From NCBI RefSeq assembly GCF_000372725.1, contig NW_005198391.1, forward strand, positions 178,944-242,943: a stretch of 64,000 nucleotides of DNA. The letters run 5' to 3'. Both the position numbers and the translations under genes were made by a program. This DNA is from Emiliania huxleyi CCMP1516 (lineage: Eukaryota > Haptophyta > Isochrysidales > Noelaerhabdaceae). Of the stretch, positions 16,401 through 24,970 are shown in pieces. The first letter of the stretch is position 1; each line of letters begins with the position of its first letter. The notes under the pieces are model-generated. The model was not told the DNA's origin. It was given only the letters and a program-made list of their open reading frames with translations, and did not search any database.

Positions 16401-18352
16401 CTACGCAAGGCAAGCAGCTGCCTCCGCCGCCGCCGCCGCCACAGCCGCCATCCGCCGTCCTTAGCACCGCCGCAGCGCCGGAGACAGAGCAGCTTAGGTA
16501 CTCGAAGATGCAGCAGAAGATCAACATGCAGCAGCTACAGCAGGTTCAGTGCCAGATCCAGGGATTACGCGAGGAGCGGGACGCGCGGGCGTGCGAGGTC
16601 CAGCGGGTCGTGCAGCTGAATTGGGTCGGCGGGTTTGGTGAGATGCATCAGCGGATCGCACACGAGCAGTCGATGATCAACAACGACTACGTGCTGCGGC
16701 AGGGCATGCTAGAGCGGACGGCGCGCCAGCTGCAGGAGCGCGTCGCTTGCCTTGGGCGCGACATTGCGTCACTCGAGGCAGGGAGGCTCTCCGGAGGCGC
16801 TGAGTCACACGCGACGCGATCCGGCGGCTTGGCGGGGCCGCAGACAACGATTCGGACGCGCGTTTCGCAGTTCGAGCGCCGATTCCTCCTCGCCCGCCCC
16901 CAGCCTTCCGCACCGAGCAGCTTGCAGCGTGTCGAGGAGGAGAGCGGCGCGCGTCTTGACGTCTCGTCGGCGTCCTCGGACAGCCACGTCGAGATCCTGA
17001 TTTCCGGCTCGCACTTCGCTGTCGGGCGAGCGCAGACAGCGCTGCACTCCCTCATGCGCGGCATGGCCCGAGCGTCGCTGCGCAAGGGGCAGGGGATGCA
17101 GTCGGACACCAGGCAGGCGGCGAGCGGTCCGCCGCGACTGGATCAGGCGAGTGCGCAAGAAGTCGTCGCCTTTGCAACAAAGGAATCGGGGCCGAGATCG
17201 GTGCCGCCGCCGCCAGCTCCGCAGCCGCCGCCGCCACCTCCGCAGCCGCCGCCGCCGCCTCCGCAGCCGCCGCCGCCGCCGCCGCCGACATCTTCTCCTG
17301 TGGATGCGGCCATGGACAGCGGGGCGGACGCAGTGAAGGGCGTCGAGGCGGCCGCGCCGGGCGGCGTGGCGGCACCGGCGGGCGGCGAGGTGGCATCGGC
17401 ACCGGCGGGCGGTGAGGCGGACGCGGCGGGCGGTGAGGCGGACGCGGCGGGCGGCACAGTGGCAGCGGCGGGCGGCGAGGTGGCAGCGGCGGGCGGTGAG
17501 GCGGACGCGGCGGGCGGCACAGTGGCAGCAGCGGGCGGCAAGGTCGAGGCGGAGGGTGGCGACGCAGCTGAGGCGGGGTGCTACTCGCCGCGCGCCGACC
17601 AGGCGCCAATGGGTACGGAGACGGTGGCCGCCAAGCCGGCCGCGCCGGCGCCAGTAGAAGCCGCGCCGCACTCGCCCTCTCCAAGCAGCAGCGGCGATCA
17701 AGCGCCCGAGGCATCGTCGCAGCCCGACGTTGCAACCGAGCGAGATGCCGTGGCGCCGTCCATCGCCCTGGCGCCGCTCGCCCCGGATGTCGATGTGCCA
17801 GCAAAGACAGGTGCGCCCGCTGTGGTCGCTCCCGCTGCGGCAGCAGGCGTCAGCGACGCTGAGGCCGCCGCTGAGCTGCTCAAGGCGACGCGGCGAGTAA
17901 GCTCCCCGCACCTCCCTCCGGCTCCGGAGGTGCTGGGTGCAAGCGCCGCCGCCGCAGCAGCAGCTCTCGTTCCGGACCCACAGCGCCGACCCAGTCGACC
18001 CAGCGTTGCGGTTGGCGACTCGAAGCACAAGCTCTTCAGCGATGCGCCTGCTGCACCCAAGCCTTTCAAGGGGGTCCGCAAGTCACTTTCCATCCGGCTC
18101 GGTGGGTCGAGCAAGGGGGGCGCGGCGCCGGCGCCGGCGCCGAAATCCGAGCAACCTCTAGCAGTGCCACCCCACAAAGCCGCGGTGGCCACAGCGGCGC
18201 ATTCTGACGGGGCAGGTGCGCCGGCGGTGGCGAAAGCGAGTCTGTCAGCTGCTGAGCGGCGCTTGGCGCGGCTTGCTCGCGCCACCGGTGGGGGAGAGGC
18301 CGATCCCGTGCCGCTGCAGCCAAGTCCTGCCAAGAAGCGCAGGACGCTTTGA
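13454..18352 (+). CDS. large SET-domain protein with internal repeats, coiled coil and KH-like region
   Basis: An intronless frame of about 1632 residues, started at MPKKSHGSLP because the upstream open frame is satellite DNA. Order: five tandem 21-residue Ala/Pro repeats (DNA 13615-13925, unit 63 bp); a SET domain near residues 360-515 (GRGLFACQDF, VYGGELITDDE, NHDIGLGANCHI, AGEEIKFNYGS); an MBD-like segment (LPPNWSVEV..RYNVYHGPAG) near 735-770; a 25-residue motif RIRRRDI(V/M)EPFAGP..KELCDYNR present twice; a Gln-rich coiled coil; a KH-like segment; proline runs; AGGEADAAGG repeats; and a basic end (SPAKKRRTL). SET proteins methylate lysines with S-adenosylmethionine. The usual NHSCxPN is altered here to NHDIGLGANC, so activity or target may differ. 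A nuclear chromatin role is inferred. Confidence 0.75.
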   Translation: MPKKSHGSLPSGLGELVKLQNSGILTADPTAHQGKRERKKPELFVANGEPDRPKRVQEPAPAPAAATAGARAASKRAQEPAPAPAAATAGARAASKRAQEPAPAPAAATAGARAASKRAQEPAPAPAAATAGARAASKRAQEPAPAPAAATAGARAASVPPLRAQLARTAEEGASTSGSAPDLTASSESGGPSSPLAEQAAEEPPPPAAAEEAAPSAASQAAAREAPPPGGRSKPGKARSRPLAAPAAQAAAAPPQRKRSESAGPSGSGEGAADEGAAGPEGSAVQRQRSRPRAEGREPAREARDGKPARGEQHRESAAKRTQLMRGLEPVQQLLMLGFIPDEADADVWADFGTLANGKVEIRLSKVQTIVGENALGRGLFACQDFACNDIITVYGGELITDDEARVRRDARGSQSHRYLMRISDSDYLVDGWQYASGVSETPGEHGVFLPTKAHATQFSQGAGPMANHDIGLGANCHISYVPLARSEAFQLFPRVPTLRAIREIKAGEEIKFNYGSALPFCPQPSLSVTAAAEGADASTEDAGEYLELSRYWSDLEWEAVGVDAGVLRVALSDLRTAAAELARYREKHEALQRVVKLLEPIPSDCPLAAEASRLFETLRELADRVHRNVSSVLHKETGKDPRHAESEQGRQQQSFKEELQAMRQIMKERHQALRAGAAADAAPPALSDSGDAADDGAAPDGADADGAPASKRRRAAPASSSGAGATAAANLPPNWSVEVREGSAKRYNVYHGPAGLRAVSVPDAWRKHRGETETAPEPAAAAPAPAADPAPNSGRIRRRDIVEPFAGPVPKELCDYNRAPVPASGLQEEAVLAAPAAAASKAVLAPAPAPAPAPAPSSGRIRRRDIMEPFAGPVPKELCDYNRPGLSLLADQDVSMASLAEQSGVAPAVAKQPGAGKASIETDAPAPAGEPRRVDLARDGRGGDDDCAIMLSTAPVPETLPEAGTDNMSSLVANAFQRFRTTTQGKQLPPPPPPPQPPSAVLSTAAAPETEQLRYSKMQQKINMQQLQQVQCQIQGLREERDARACEVQRVVQLNWVGGFGEMHQRIAHEQSMINNDYVLRQGMLERTARQLQERVACLGRDIASLEAGRLSGGAESHATRSGGLAGPQTTIRTRVSQFERRFLLARPQPSAPSSLQRVEEESGARLDVSSASSDSHVEILISGSHFAVGRAQTALHSLMRGMARASLRKGQGMQSDTRQAASGPPRLDQASAQEVVAFATKESGPRSVPPPPAPQPPPPPPQPPPPPPQPPPPPPPTSSPVDAAMDSGADAVKGVEAAAPGGVAAPAGGEVASAPAGGEADAAGGEADAAGGTVAAAGGEVAAAGGEADAAGGTVAAAGGKVEAEGGDAAEAGCYSPRADQAPMGTETVAAKPAAPAPVEAAPHSPSPSSSGDQAPEASSQPDVATERDAVAPSIALAPLAPDVDVPAKTGAPAVVAPAAAAGVSDAEAAAELLKATRRVSSPHLPPAPEVLGASAAAAAAALVPDPQRRPSRPSVAVGDSKHKLFSDAPAAPKPFKGVRKSLSIRLGGSSKGGAAPAPAPKSEQPLAVPPHKAAVATAAHSDGAGAPAVAKASLSAAERRLARLARATGGGEADPVPLQPSPAKKRRTL

Positions 18353-18903
18353 ACTAGTTACAGTACCTTGGAAGTCATTCATGTTCGATGTCTTGGACGT
18401 CCTTGTCCCCCTCTGTCTCTCTGTATCCATTGCGCCTGACTTTAATATGTTGCTGTGTCCCATGGTCTTCTTCTGGTTTTGTATTATTCAACACACTAAC
18501 AGCTTTATGTTGTGTTCGTTTTGAGCGCGTCGAGCGCACCCCGCGCCGCCCCAGGCTACTCCCGCGGAGGTGGCCCGCGCCCGGCCGCGGGGTCTCGCGC
18601 AGTGTCGTCCACACCCACGACCCAGCGATTGTCCAGTGACCACCCAGTGAGGGCAGTGTGGCGCGGACATGTACGTGTACTACTACTAGACGGCTAAACC
18701 GGGCGCTGTATGCGCGCCAACCGCGCCATCTCTGTGCCGAGTCCGAACCCGACGTCTCGGCCATTCATCCATCGGGTGTAGTCTCATCATAGCTTCTGGG
18801 CCTTAGCCGACGAAACCTTTCAAATAGCCCATGATGGAAACGGCCCACTCGCTTGACTTCGTCAGGGGGTCGAGCGGCTCCTCCTGACAACGGCAGTGCG
18901 AGT
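18353..18903. other. intergenic between SET and lipocalin genes
   Basis: Convergent 3' ends with no gene seen. The T-rich stretch just after 18352 is plausible 3' untranslated sequence. Confidence 0.5.
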
Positions 18904-20066
18904 TTATAGCAGGCGTGAGGTCGGTGCTAATGGCGTGTGCACACTCGCCTCTTCCTCGGCTGCTGGCGCTGCAGCCGTCGGTAAATCTCGTGCTGCAGCC
19001 GTCGGCAAATCTCGTGCCCACAAGCCGGTCGGCATTCGACCCATGATGCCGCTCATGCCGAGACCAATAGTAACGCCCGCATCATACTTGCAGCCATTCT
19101 CGCTGCCCTGTGGCATGAACTGCATCTCCAGCTTGTCCCAATCCAAGCCCTGCTCCTCCATCACCTCCTTGGCCTTGGCGAGAATCTTTGGCAGGCCCCC
19201 TTCGTCCTACAAGTGAAAGCTTGCCCCTCAGAATCCGGGTTGGAATCGTGGATCATATCGCGCCTCGAATGTGGGCAGCCTCGCTCGCAAAGACCTCTCT
19301 TGTCAGGATCCACACATGGTGCGAGTACATGCTGGGCCATGACATCATCGTGTTGTAGTAGCAGTTATAGACGACCGCCTGGCGGAAGCGTCCATTTCAG
19401 GCCAAGATTGCCCCGCACGGAGCGGCCGAGAGTGGAGCTTAAGGGCGTGAAGTGTTGGGGCATCATAGGACGATCACATACGACGTGTAGTCGGTGGCCA
19501 GGATCTCGTACGGTGCTCCAGGCATGTCGGTGAACCAAGTCTTCGGGTCATAGTTTTCGACGCCAATGAGCTTGCCGACGGATGTGTCCACGGCGTAGTC
19601 GAGGTACCCGGTTCGGAACTTGCGTGTCGAGAGCTCGCCAGTCAAGACGCGGACCTTTTGCACGCCGCTATACACCTGCGCTTGATGCGAGAGCGTGGTC
19701 GGAGCATGCGCTTGGGAGGAACATCTGTGCAAAACTGCGTGCAATGGCAAGTGCCTTCCAGGCGCCCTTGAACATGCCGAGGAAATCGATTGTGCCCGCC
19801 TTGAGGGTGATTTCAGAATCGATGCAGCGCGACAGCGGGTCGGGGCGGTTGAGGTAGGCGGCAAACCAGTGCCCATCGTACTTTTTGGGTTCAAAGTCAG
19901 TCACGACGTCGCCGCTGTGTGCTGGACAGGAGCCGAGGTGCCAGTACTCGTCCATCCTAGACGCGGGGCGTCGCAGCGCTGTGTAGGAGAGAATGGCGAG
20001 AAGGGTCCCTCCCAGGAGCAGTCCTCCCGTCAGACGGCTGCGAACAGCACGCGGCCCCGATATCAT
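18904..20066 (-). CDS. lipocalin-family protein, four exons
   Basis: Exons on the minus strand: 20066-19755, 19675-19478, 19378-19295, 19206-18904, giving about 298 residues; all joins keep frame. A hydrophobic N-terminal segment (GGLLLGGTLLAILSYTA) suggests a signal anchor. Lipocalin landmarks are FEPKKYDGHWFAAYLN (the G-x-W first strand), then APYEILATDYTSY-AVVYNCYYN, the classical second motif, which is rebuilt exactly by removing the 99-nt intron. A helix-rich segment (LPKILAKAKEVMEEQG) follows as in apolipoprotein D-like members. The last exon adds an unusual tail with DLPTAAA twice (a 24-bp DNA repeat). Lipocalins bind small hydrophobic molecules; in algae and plants some protect membranes or take part in the xanthophyll cycle. 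Intron 1 (19754-19676) is GC-AG after AAG; introns 2 and 3 are GT-AG. Confidence 0.85.
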
Positions 20067-20103
20067 GGCTGCCGTCGGCGAGAGGGGACGGACGCAACTC
20101 GTA

Positions 20104-20137
20104 CGTACTTTTAGCTTACTGGGAGAAAAGAGAGAGG
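20104..20137. repeat. short dispersed repeat, copy 1
   Basis: GTACTTTTAGCTT-(A)-CTGGGAGAAAAG lies here and again, with two or three differences, at 22371-22404. Its nature is unknown; it may be the end of a mobile element. Confidence 0.5.
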
Positions 20138-20161
20138 GGGTTGTCTCTCAACTCGTAGGTT

Positions 20162-20232
20162 CGAATGGAGAAGTGTGTTTGTGTGTGTGTGTGTTTCGTA
20201 TCAAGAATACTCACTCACGCACGAATGGAGAA
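20162..20232 (-). mobile_element. (CA)n-tailed retroposed module, second copy, 11-bp target duplication
   Basis: CGAATGGAGAA occurs at 20162-20172 and 20222-20232. The 49-bp insert between them is a GT run followed by TTCGTATCAAGAATAC and TCAC repeats, nearly identical to the insert at 1559-1606. The two target duplications differ in sequence and length, so these are independent insertions. Confidence 0.75.
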
Positions 20233-20561
20233 TTCTAACATCACCTGTACCTGTGTCCGTGCGCCTTCGCGTTTCCCCCTCGCCCTTCCTTTATTATACA
20301 CCGCTCCTCGGGCTCCCACCCACCCCCAGCCGCCAGCCGTCTAGGTAGGGGGTGATTGATTATTGAGGGGCCCGAAAATCGCAAACAATCGGCCCCTCTA
20401 CCTTCTATCTCCTCACGGGGCGGTGCGGGCCCGCCCCTACCTACCTATGTGTCAAGTGTCTCAAAAAACCGCTATCTATACTCATTTATTCACGAGGCGA
20501 CCCCAGCGGCCCGTGAGCTCTTGTCCCTCTGTCGTGCTGTGAAAACAGCAGATTTCCACCA

Positions 20562-20743
20562 GGGTTCCAACTTTTTGCGGGGTATGGTATGGTAGCCTCG
20601 CGGCCCAAAGGGTGGGGGGGTATGGTCCTGACCGCCCATCCCCGGTCTCCGGGAGGCTGGGTCTGTCAGCAGGCGGGGGGGGTATGGTCTCGAGGTGGGT
20701 TGCGCGAGTGTACCATACCATACCCCGCAAAAAGTCCGAACCC
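20562..20743 (+). mobile_element. 182-bp MITE with about 32-bp terminal inverted repeats
   Basis: The left end GGGTTCCAACTTTTTGCGGG and the following GTATGGTATGGTA are mirrored at the right end (20711-20743), where the outer part reads GGGTTCGGAC on the complementary strand. No coding frame fits inside, so it is non-autonomous. A reverse-orientation relative is at 1373-1688. I could not settle the target duplication. The rest of 20233-20561 shows no gene. Confidence 0.7.
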
Positions 20744-20826
20744 AGGCGCGGCGGTGGGGCCCGCGACGGCGGCGGAGCGGGCGGCAAGGCGGCCGAAGAC
20801 CGGTCAGTACGCACTCGCCGTCTCCC

Positions 20827-22296
20827 ATGCTGGGTGCTCCGACCGCGATTGCCCTCAGCCGCGAAGCTGTCGCGCTCACGCTTGCGTGCCGGCCGGCTGA
20901 TGCTCGGGCTGCGGCCGCCTCGGTTGCTTCGTGCATCGCACGGGGCGACGGTGGCATTGAGGGCCGCCACGCCATCGATGTGAGCGGCGCTCGAGCTCGA
21001 CCATCGTCACGAGCGCTTCGGGCACATCGTCAAGAAACGTACCCTTAGGTGGCGTTCAATCTGGCGCTGGCCGGTGCGGCCGACTCACCAGCGCTGGATA
21101 TGCTCGCCGCGACCGCCGAGGCTGAGCTTCGCGAGCTCCGATGGCGGCGGCGCGGCTGGTCCAAGCCACGGTCGGCGTACACTCTGGTGCAGCTCGCCGA
21201 GAAGGCGGCGGCAGCTGGCCTCGCGGCGCCGCTCGGGCTGTTTGACATCATCGGCGAGATGCTGAGCGAGTGCGGTGAGTATTCCGAACTGGCTACGGAC
21301 CTCCAGGCCGGCCGCTTTGGCCTCTCGTCGCCGCGGGCGGCGGCCTGGCTCTACCGCACCGCTCGAAAGCAGCCCAAGTGGTCCATGGGCGACGCCAGAG
21401 CTGCCGCGCAGCCTGCGGCGCCATGCGCGAGGCTGCCGCGGGGGGGCTCGCCTCTCGTGCTCGACCTGGGGTGTGGCTTTGGTGTCGGGGTGCTCACCGC
21501 TGCCGCAGCGAGCAGGCGCGACGGCGACGGCACTGCGTTCGTCGGCTGCGACCTCAGCCCGCTTGGCGTGGCTTTCGCGCGTGGCGTTGCCCGGCGTTGG
21601 CGCCTTGGCGACTCTGCCGCCTTCATGCACACCGACGCTGCCTCCGCCCTCGCCGCCGCCGCCGACGACCACCGACCACTAGCCTCGGCGCTGATCGCGT
21701 GCCCGACGCCTTACGCGGCAGCCGCGGCCGACTCGCGCAGCAGCGGCAATTCGCAGCTGCCGGAGGGCCTCGAGAGCGACGGGTTCCTCGGGCAGCCTCG
21801 ACTGTTGCGCGCGGCGGCGAAGGCTTCGCCGCCATGCGCACACCGCGAGCCGCCCCTCGCACCGGTCAGCAGCAGCTCCTCCCGCTGCCTGTAGGCGATC
21901 GCGCCGGGCGGGACGCTGCTGCTCTCGTCCAACGCGGAAGACGTCGCGGTTCGCATGTCGGAGGCTGCGCTCGCCGCGGGGTTCGGGTTGCGGCCGGCCG
22001 CCGCCTCTTCGCCTCACCACTCCGCGAGTCGCGACGCTCTCCTCTCGCGCCGCTCGCGCCGCTGGAGAGAGGCGGGAGGCCAGCGGGCCGTCGGGGGCGC
22101 GTGGCGGATCGGCGCGAGTGGGTGGGAGCGCGGCGCGGGGGGAAGGTGGGGCGGTGCCGCGCGGGCAGTGGAGCGGCCAGCTTGGTCCGAGACCGAGCTG
22201 GCGCACGCCGTGGACCGGGCAGCGCTTCACAGGATGCTGCTTGTGAAGCCAGACGACGCCATGGCGCCCATGGCCATGCCAGACGCAGTCGGTTAA
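20827..22296 (+). CDS. TrmB-like SAM-dependent methyltransferase (probable tRNA guanine-N7), three exons
   Basis: Exons 20827-20979, 21049-21822, 21895-22296 give about 442 residues. The class I methyltransferase core is clear: motif I VLDLGCGFGVGVL, motif II-like FVGCDLSPLGVAFARG, then ALIACPTPY, NSQLPEGLESDGFL and, after the second intron, APGGTLLLSSNAEDVAVRM. This order matches the algal TrmB-type proteins that methylate G46 of tRNA. The classical TrmB motif with RFPDPWPK-like residues is replaced by CPTPY, so the substrate is inferred. The N-terminus is Ala/Arg-rich and could be an organelle transit peptide. Intron 1 is GT-AG (69 nt). Intron 2 (21823-21894) is GC-AG after AAG, and only its removal restores the core. 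Confidence 0.8.
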
Positions 22297-22370
22297 CTAA
22301 CCCAGCAAGGACCCCGTGTTGTTGCGGAAGTCACCACACTAACCGCCTGTTTTTCAAATTCAATGTACGT

Positions 22371-22404
22371 GTACTTTTAGCTTCCTGGGAGAAAAGGGAG
22401 AGGC
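22371..22404. repeat. short dispersed repeat, copy 2
   Basis: Near-identical to 20104-20137. It lies about 75 bp after the methyltransferase stop codon, in the 400-bp spacer before the next gene, which otherwise shows nothing. Confidence 0.5.
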
Positions 22405-22696
22405 AGAGGCGCGATTTCTAGGCCCTTGGGGGCCCTGCCACTCGGCGCTCTCTCAATGTATGTGGCTCTATTACGTACACTCCCGTAGGAGCACTGATTT
22501 TTTTGCCGAAAACTCTTCAAGTTTTGCCTTTTCTCGAGAGAGATTTTACCAAATTGTGAATTGTGTGCTAGAGTGCATATGCTGTCCCGCGTCCCGGCGG
22601 CCAGCCACAAGTAAACGAAAAGGCCGCTGCCTTGGTTTCCCGCGTTTCCGCGGTCGAACGCAGGCTGAACCTGCTACACTGCTGGCGTCGAGCGTC

Positions 22697-24562
22697 ATGT
22701 CCAAGACTCCAACGACGTACGGATACACCGCCCAAGGCACCCCCATTTTTGAGCCCATCGTCACGAGCCCTCTGTTCGCAAGTGCTACGTTGACTCCTTT
22801 CGATAAGACTGTCTGCACCGCCGCAGCGTCTGTGCATCCGTACGTCTGTCCACCAGTGTACTCTCCTCGCACATCTGTCGGCGCGACATGCAACCCGAAC
22901 GATATCGTCGTCGGGGACGAGGTCCCCATCCAGATCTGCGTCCAGAACGAGGCCGATATCCCACCCGGCCAAGCTACTCCTGAGAGTCAAAGCTTTGAGG
23001 ATTATGTATCCTCAAAGTATCGGGCGCCAGCGGAAGCTAAACTGATGGCCGGCACCAACATCGAAGTCTTTCTCGCCGCCACGACCTCGTACGGAGACAA
23101 GTCACATCCGGGCGTGCTAGAGTACGAGGGATTTGACCCCGTGCCCGGCACAAGTGCCATTTTCGAGATGGGTGCCGGTGACCGTTGCTCGGACTCCACG
23201 GCCTGCGGGATCATGACTCTCACTAGTCCGCTCACGCTGCCTTCAGAGGACGGCATCAAGAAATGCCTCGGCACCATCCGAACCAGGGCGGTTGGCGTGC
23301 CTGAGATACTGCCAACGGGGGGCGGACACACAGGCGTGTCTTCTTTCCTGCCCCTCATCCCAACGAACCACCTTCTTCGGACAATCTACGTGGGTGCTGT
23401 CACCCGCGGTACGTCTATGCTCATCACCGACCACCGCTGTTTGAATGGCATCACCGCCGCTGCCCAAGGCTTCACCATTGCGGTTTTTGCAGATCCGCCA
23501 TCGCCGTCACCGCCTCCAGCAACTCCTCCTCCAGTGCCACCGTCGTCACCGCCTGTTTCAATTGAGAAGGACCCGCACCTGCACTTTGCACACGGTGGTA
23601 CGGCCGATTTTCGCGGCTTTCATGGCCAGCTCTACAACTTCTTCTCGGCGCCCAGCCTGGCCGTCAACCTGAAGACAGAGCATGCAACGTTTCCGCTGAA
23701 CGAGGGGCGTCTCATCGTCAACGGCTCCTTTATCACCGAGTTCCACTTGGTGGCACGCGTTGGCACGTGTCGTGCGGGCTCAAGGTACTGCATCGGGGGC
23801 ACCAAGAGGAAGTGGGCAAATTTCTCGCTTTGGGCGTCTGAGCTGAACGAGGACACAGCCCAAGCTCTCCACACCCAAGCCACCATAAGGAGGAGAGCTG
23901 CACCTTACCTGGCCTGACTGTAGGACAACTGGGGCTGGCAGGTCATCAACGGCTCCTGCGGTAGCGGTTGGCATAAGCTTGGCAAGGGCGGAGCCAAAAA
24001 GTGTGAGGAGCTCGAGATAATGATGCAAATGTCGACTGCGGCTTTTTTGCTGCCAAACCTCACGGTGCGTCATCAGCATTCCACTCGGAGCTGGGTGACT
24101 CGCCGTCACCCAAGGCTCTGGACTAGCGTAGGTGAGCGTGAAGGCGCACAGCACCATGGCAATTTCGGGACCAGCCCATCGACTAGATGTCAGCTTCAAC
24201 GCCAGAGGGGACTACGCGGCGCGCAACTTGCCTCACGGTGCCTCGTAGTTGCCTAGTTAGTGGGAGGCCCTGTTCCCTGAGCAGCCTCGGTTTTCATAGG
24301 CATTTTTGGGCAATCCTTCTCGGTGACGGCGCCACGCCTTGGTAGAATCGACACCTATCCGCGGGAGGGCTACTTTACAACTGCGGCCATGGCTGAGGGG
24401 GCCATCGACGGCTCAGCCGAGACGTACCAGGTCACAGGTCCGTTTGATACGCACTTTGCTTTCTCGCGATTCGATGCCCCATACGAGACGAGCTTGCGCC
24501 CAGAGCTGATTTTAGCGCAGCAACCATCTCAAGTGGCGAGAGATGCGGCTGCCACCGACTGA
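22697..24562 (+). CDS. protein with proline linker and FAHGG/DFRG (vWD-like) domain
   Basis: Function unknown. Residues about 1-270 form a Cys-containing globular region (starting MSKTPTTYGYTAQG), followed by a PPPATPPPVPPSSPP linker. Then comes DPHLHFAHGGTADFRGFHG, LYNFFSAPSLAVNLKTE and GSFITEFHLVARV, a pattern I associate with vWD-like domains of secreted or surface proteins. The domain continues in exons 23924-24064 (NWGWQVINGSCG), 24132-24237 (ISGPAHRLDVSF) and 24300-24562 (GIFGQSFSVTAPR, TTAAMAEGAIDGSA). The last two introns are GT-AG. The first exon ends near 23857 or 23863; both candidate donors are GC and both keep frame. The start is uncertain: the frame is open from 22460 and no good signal peptide is seen, so an upstream exon may be missing. 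Confidence 0.65.
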
Positions 24563-24970
24563 TGTGTCGTCGCAGTTGACGTGTACGAGAGATGTGAGAG
24601 AGCTGGGAGGGGAGGGCGTGGATCGGGGTGTGTGAGGGGGGAGACGAGAGCGCGCCTAGACGTGGTCCTGAGATGTATGTGGTATGCGTCCCCCTAACGG
24701 TAACGCACTGCCCCCACCTTTCTCTAGTAGAGTGGCTACGAGATGTGTATGTAGGGAGTAGAAGCAAAGAGGAGCCCCGCGCATGCACGACTCCGCAGGA
24801 GCGAAACCTCCCTCGAGCGGAGTCCCGTCGCCGTCCTTTCGCGCCGTGCTTGCGCAGCGCAGCCCTCACACACCTGGCCCCTCGCTTTCACGTTTTTGGA
24901 TATTCCGTTCATGGCTTACTGGACACGGCCACCGAGAAGTTACGAGCAGACGTCTTCCGGACGCGGCCCT
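24563..24970. other. intergenic between convergent genes
   Basis: About 400 bp between the 3' ends of the vWD-like gene and the acyltransferase gene. Nothing is recognised. Confidence 0.5.

Noticed and set aside
20150-20165. tRNA B-box-like GGTTCGAATGG
   Set aside because: No cloverleaf can be drawn around it; it is only the flank of a retroposed insertion.
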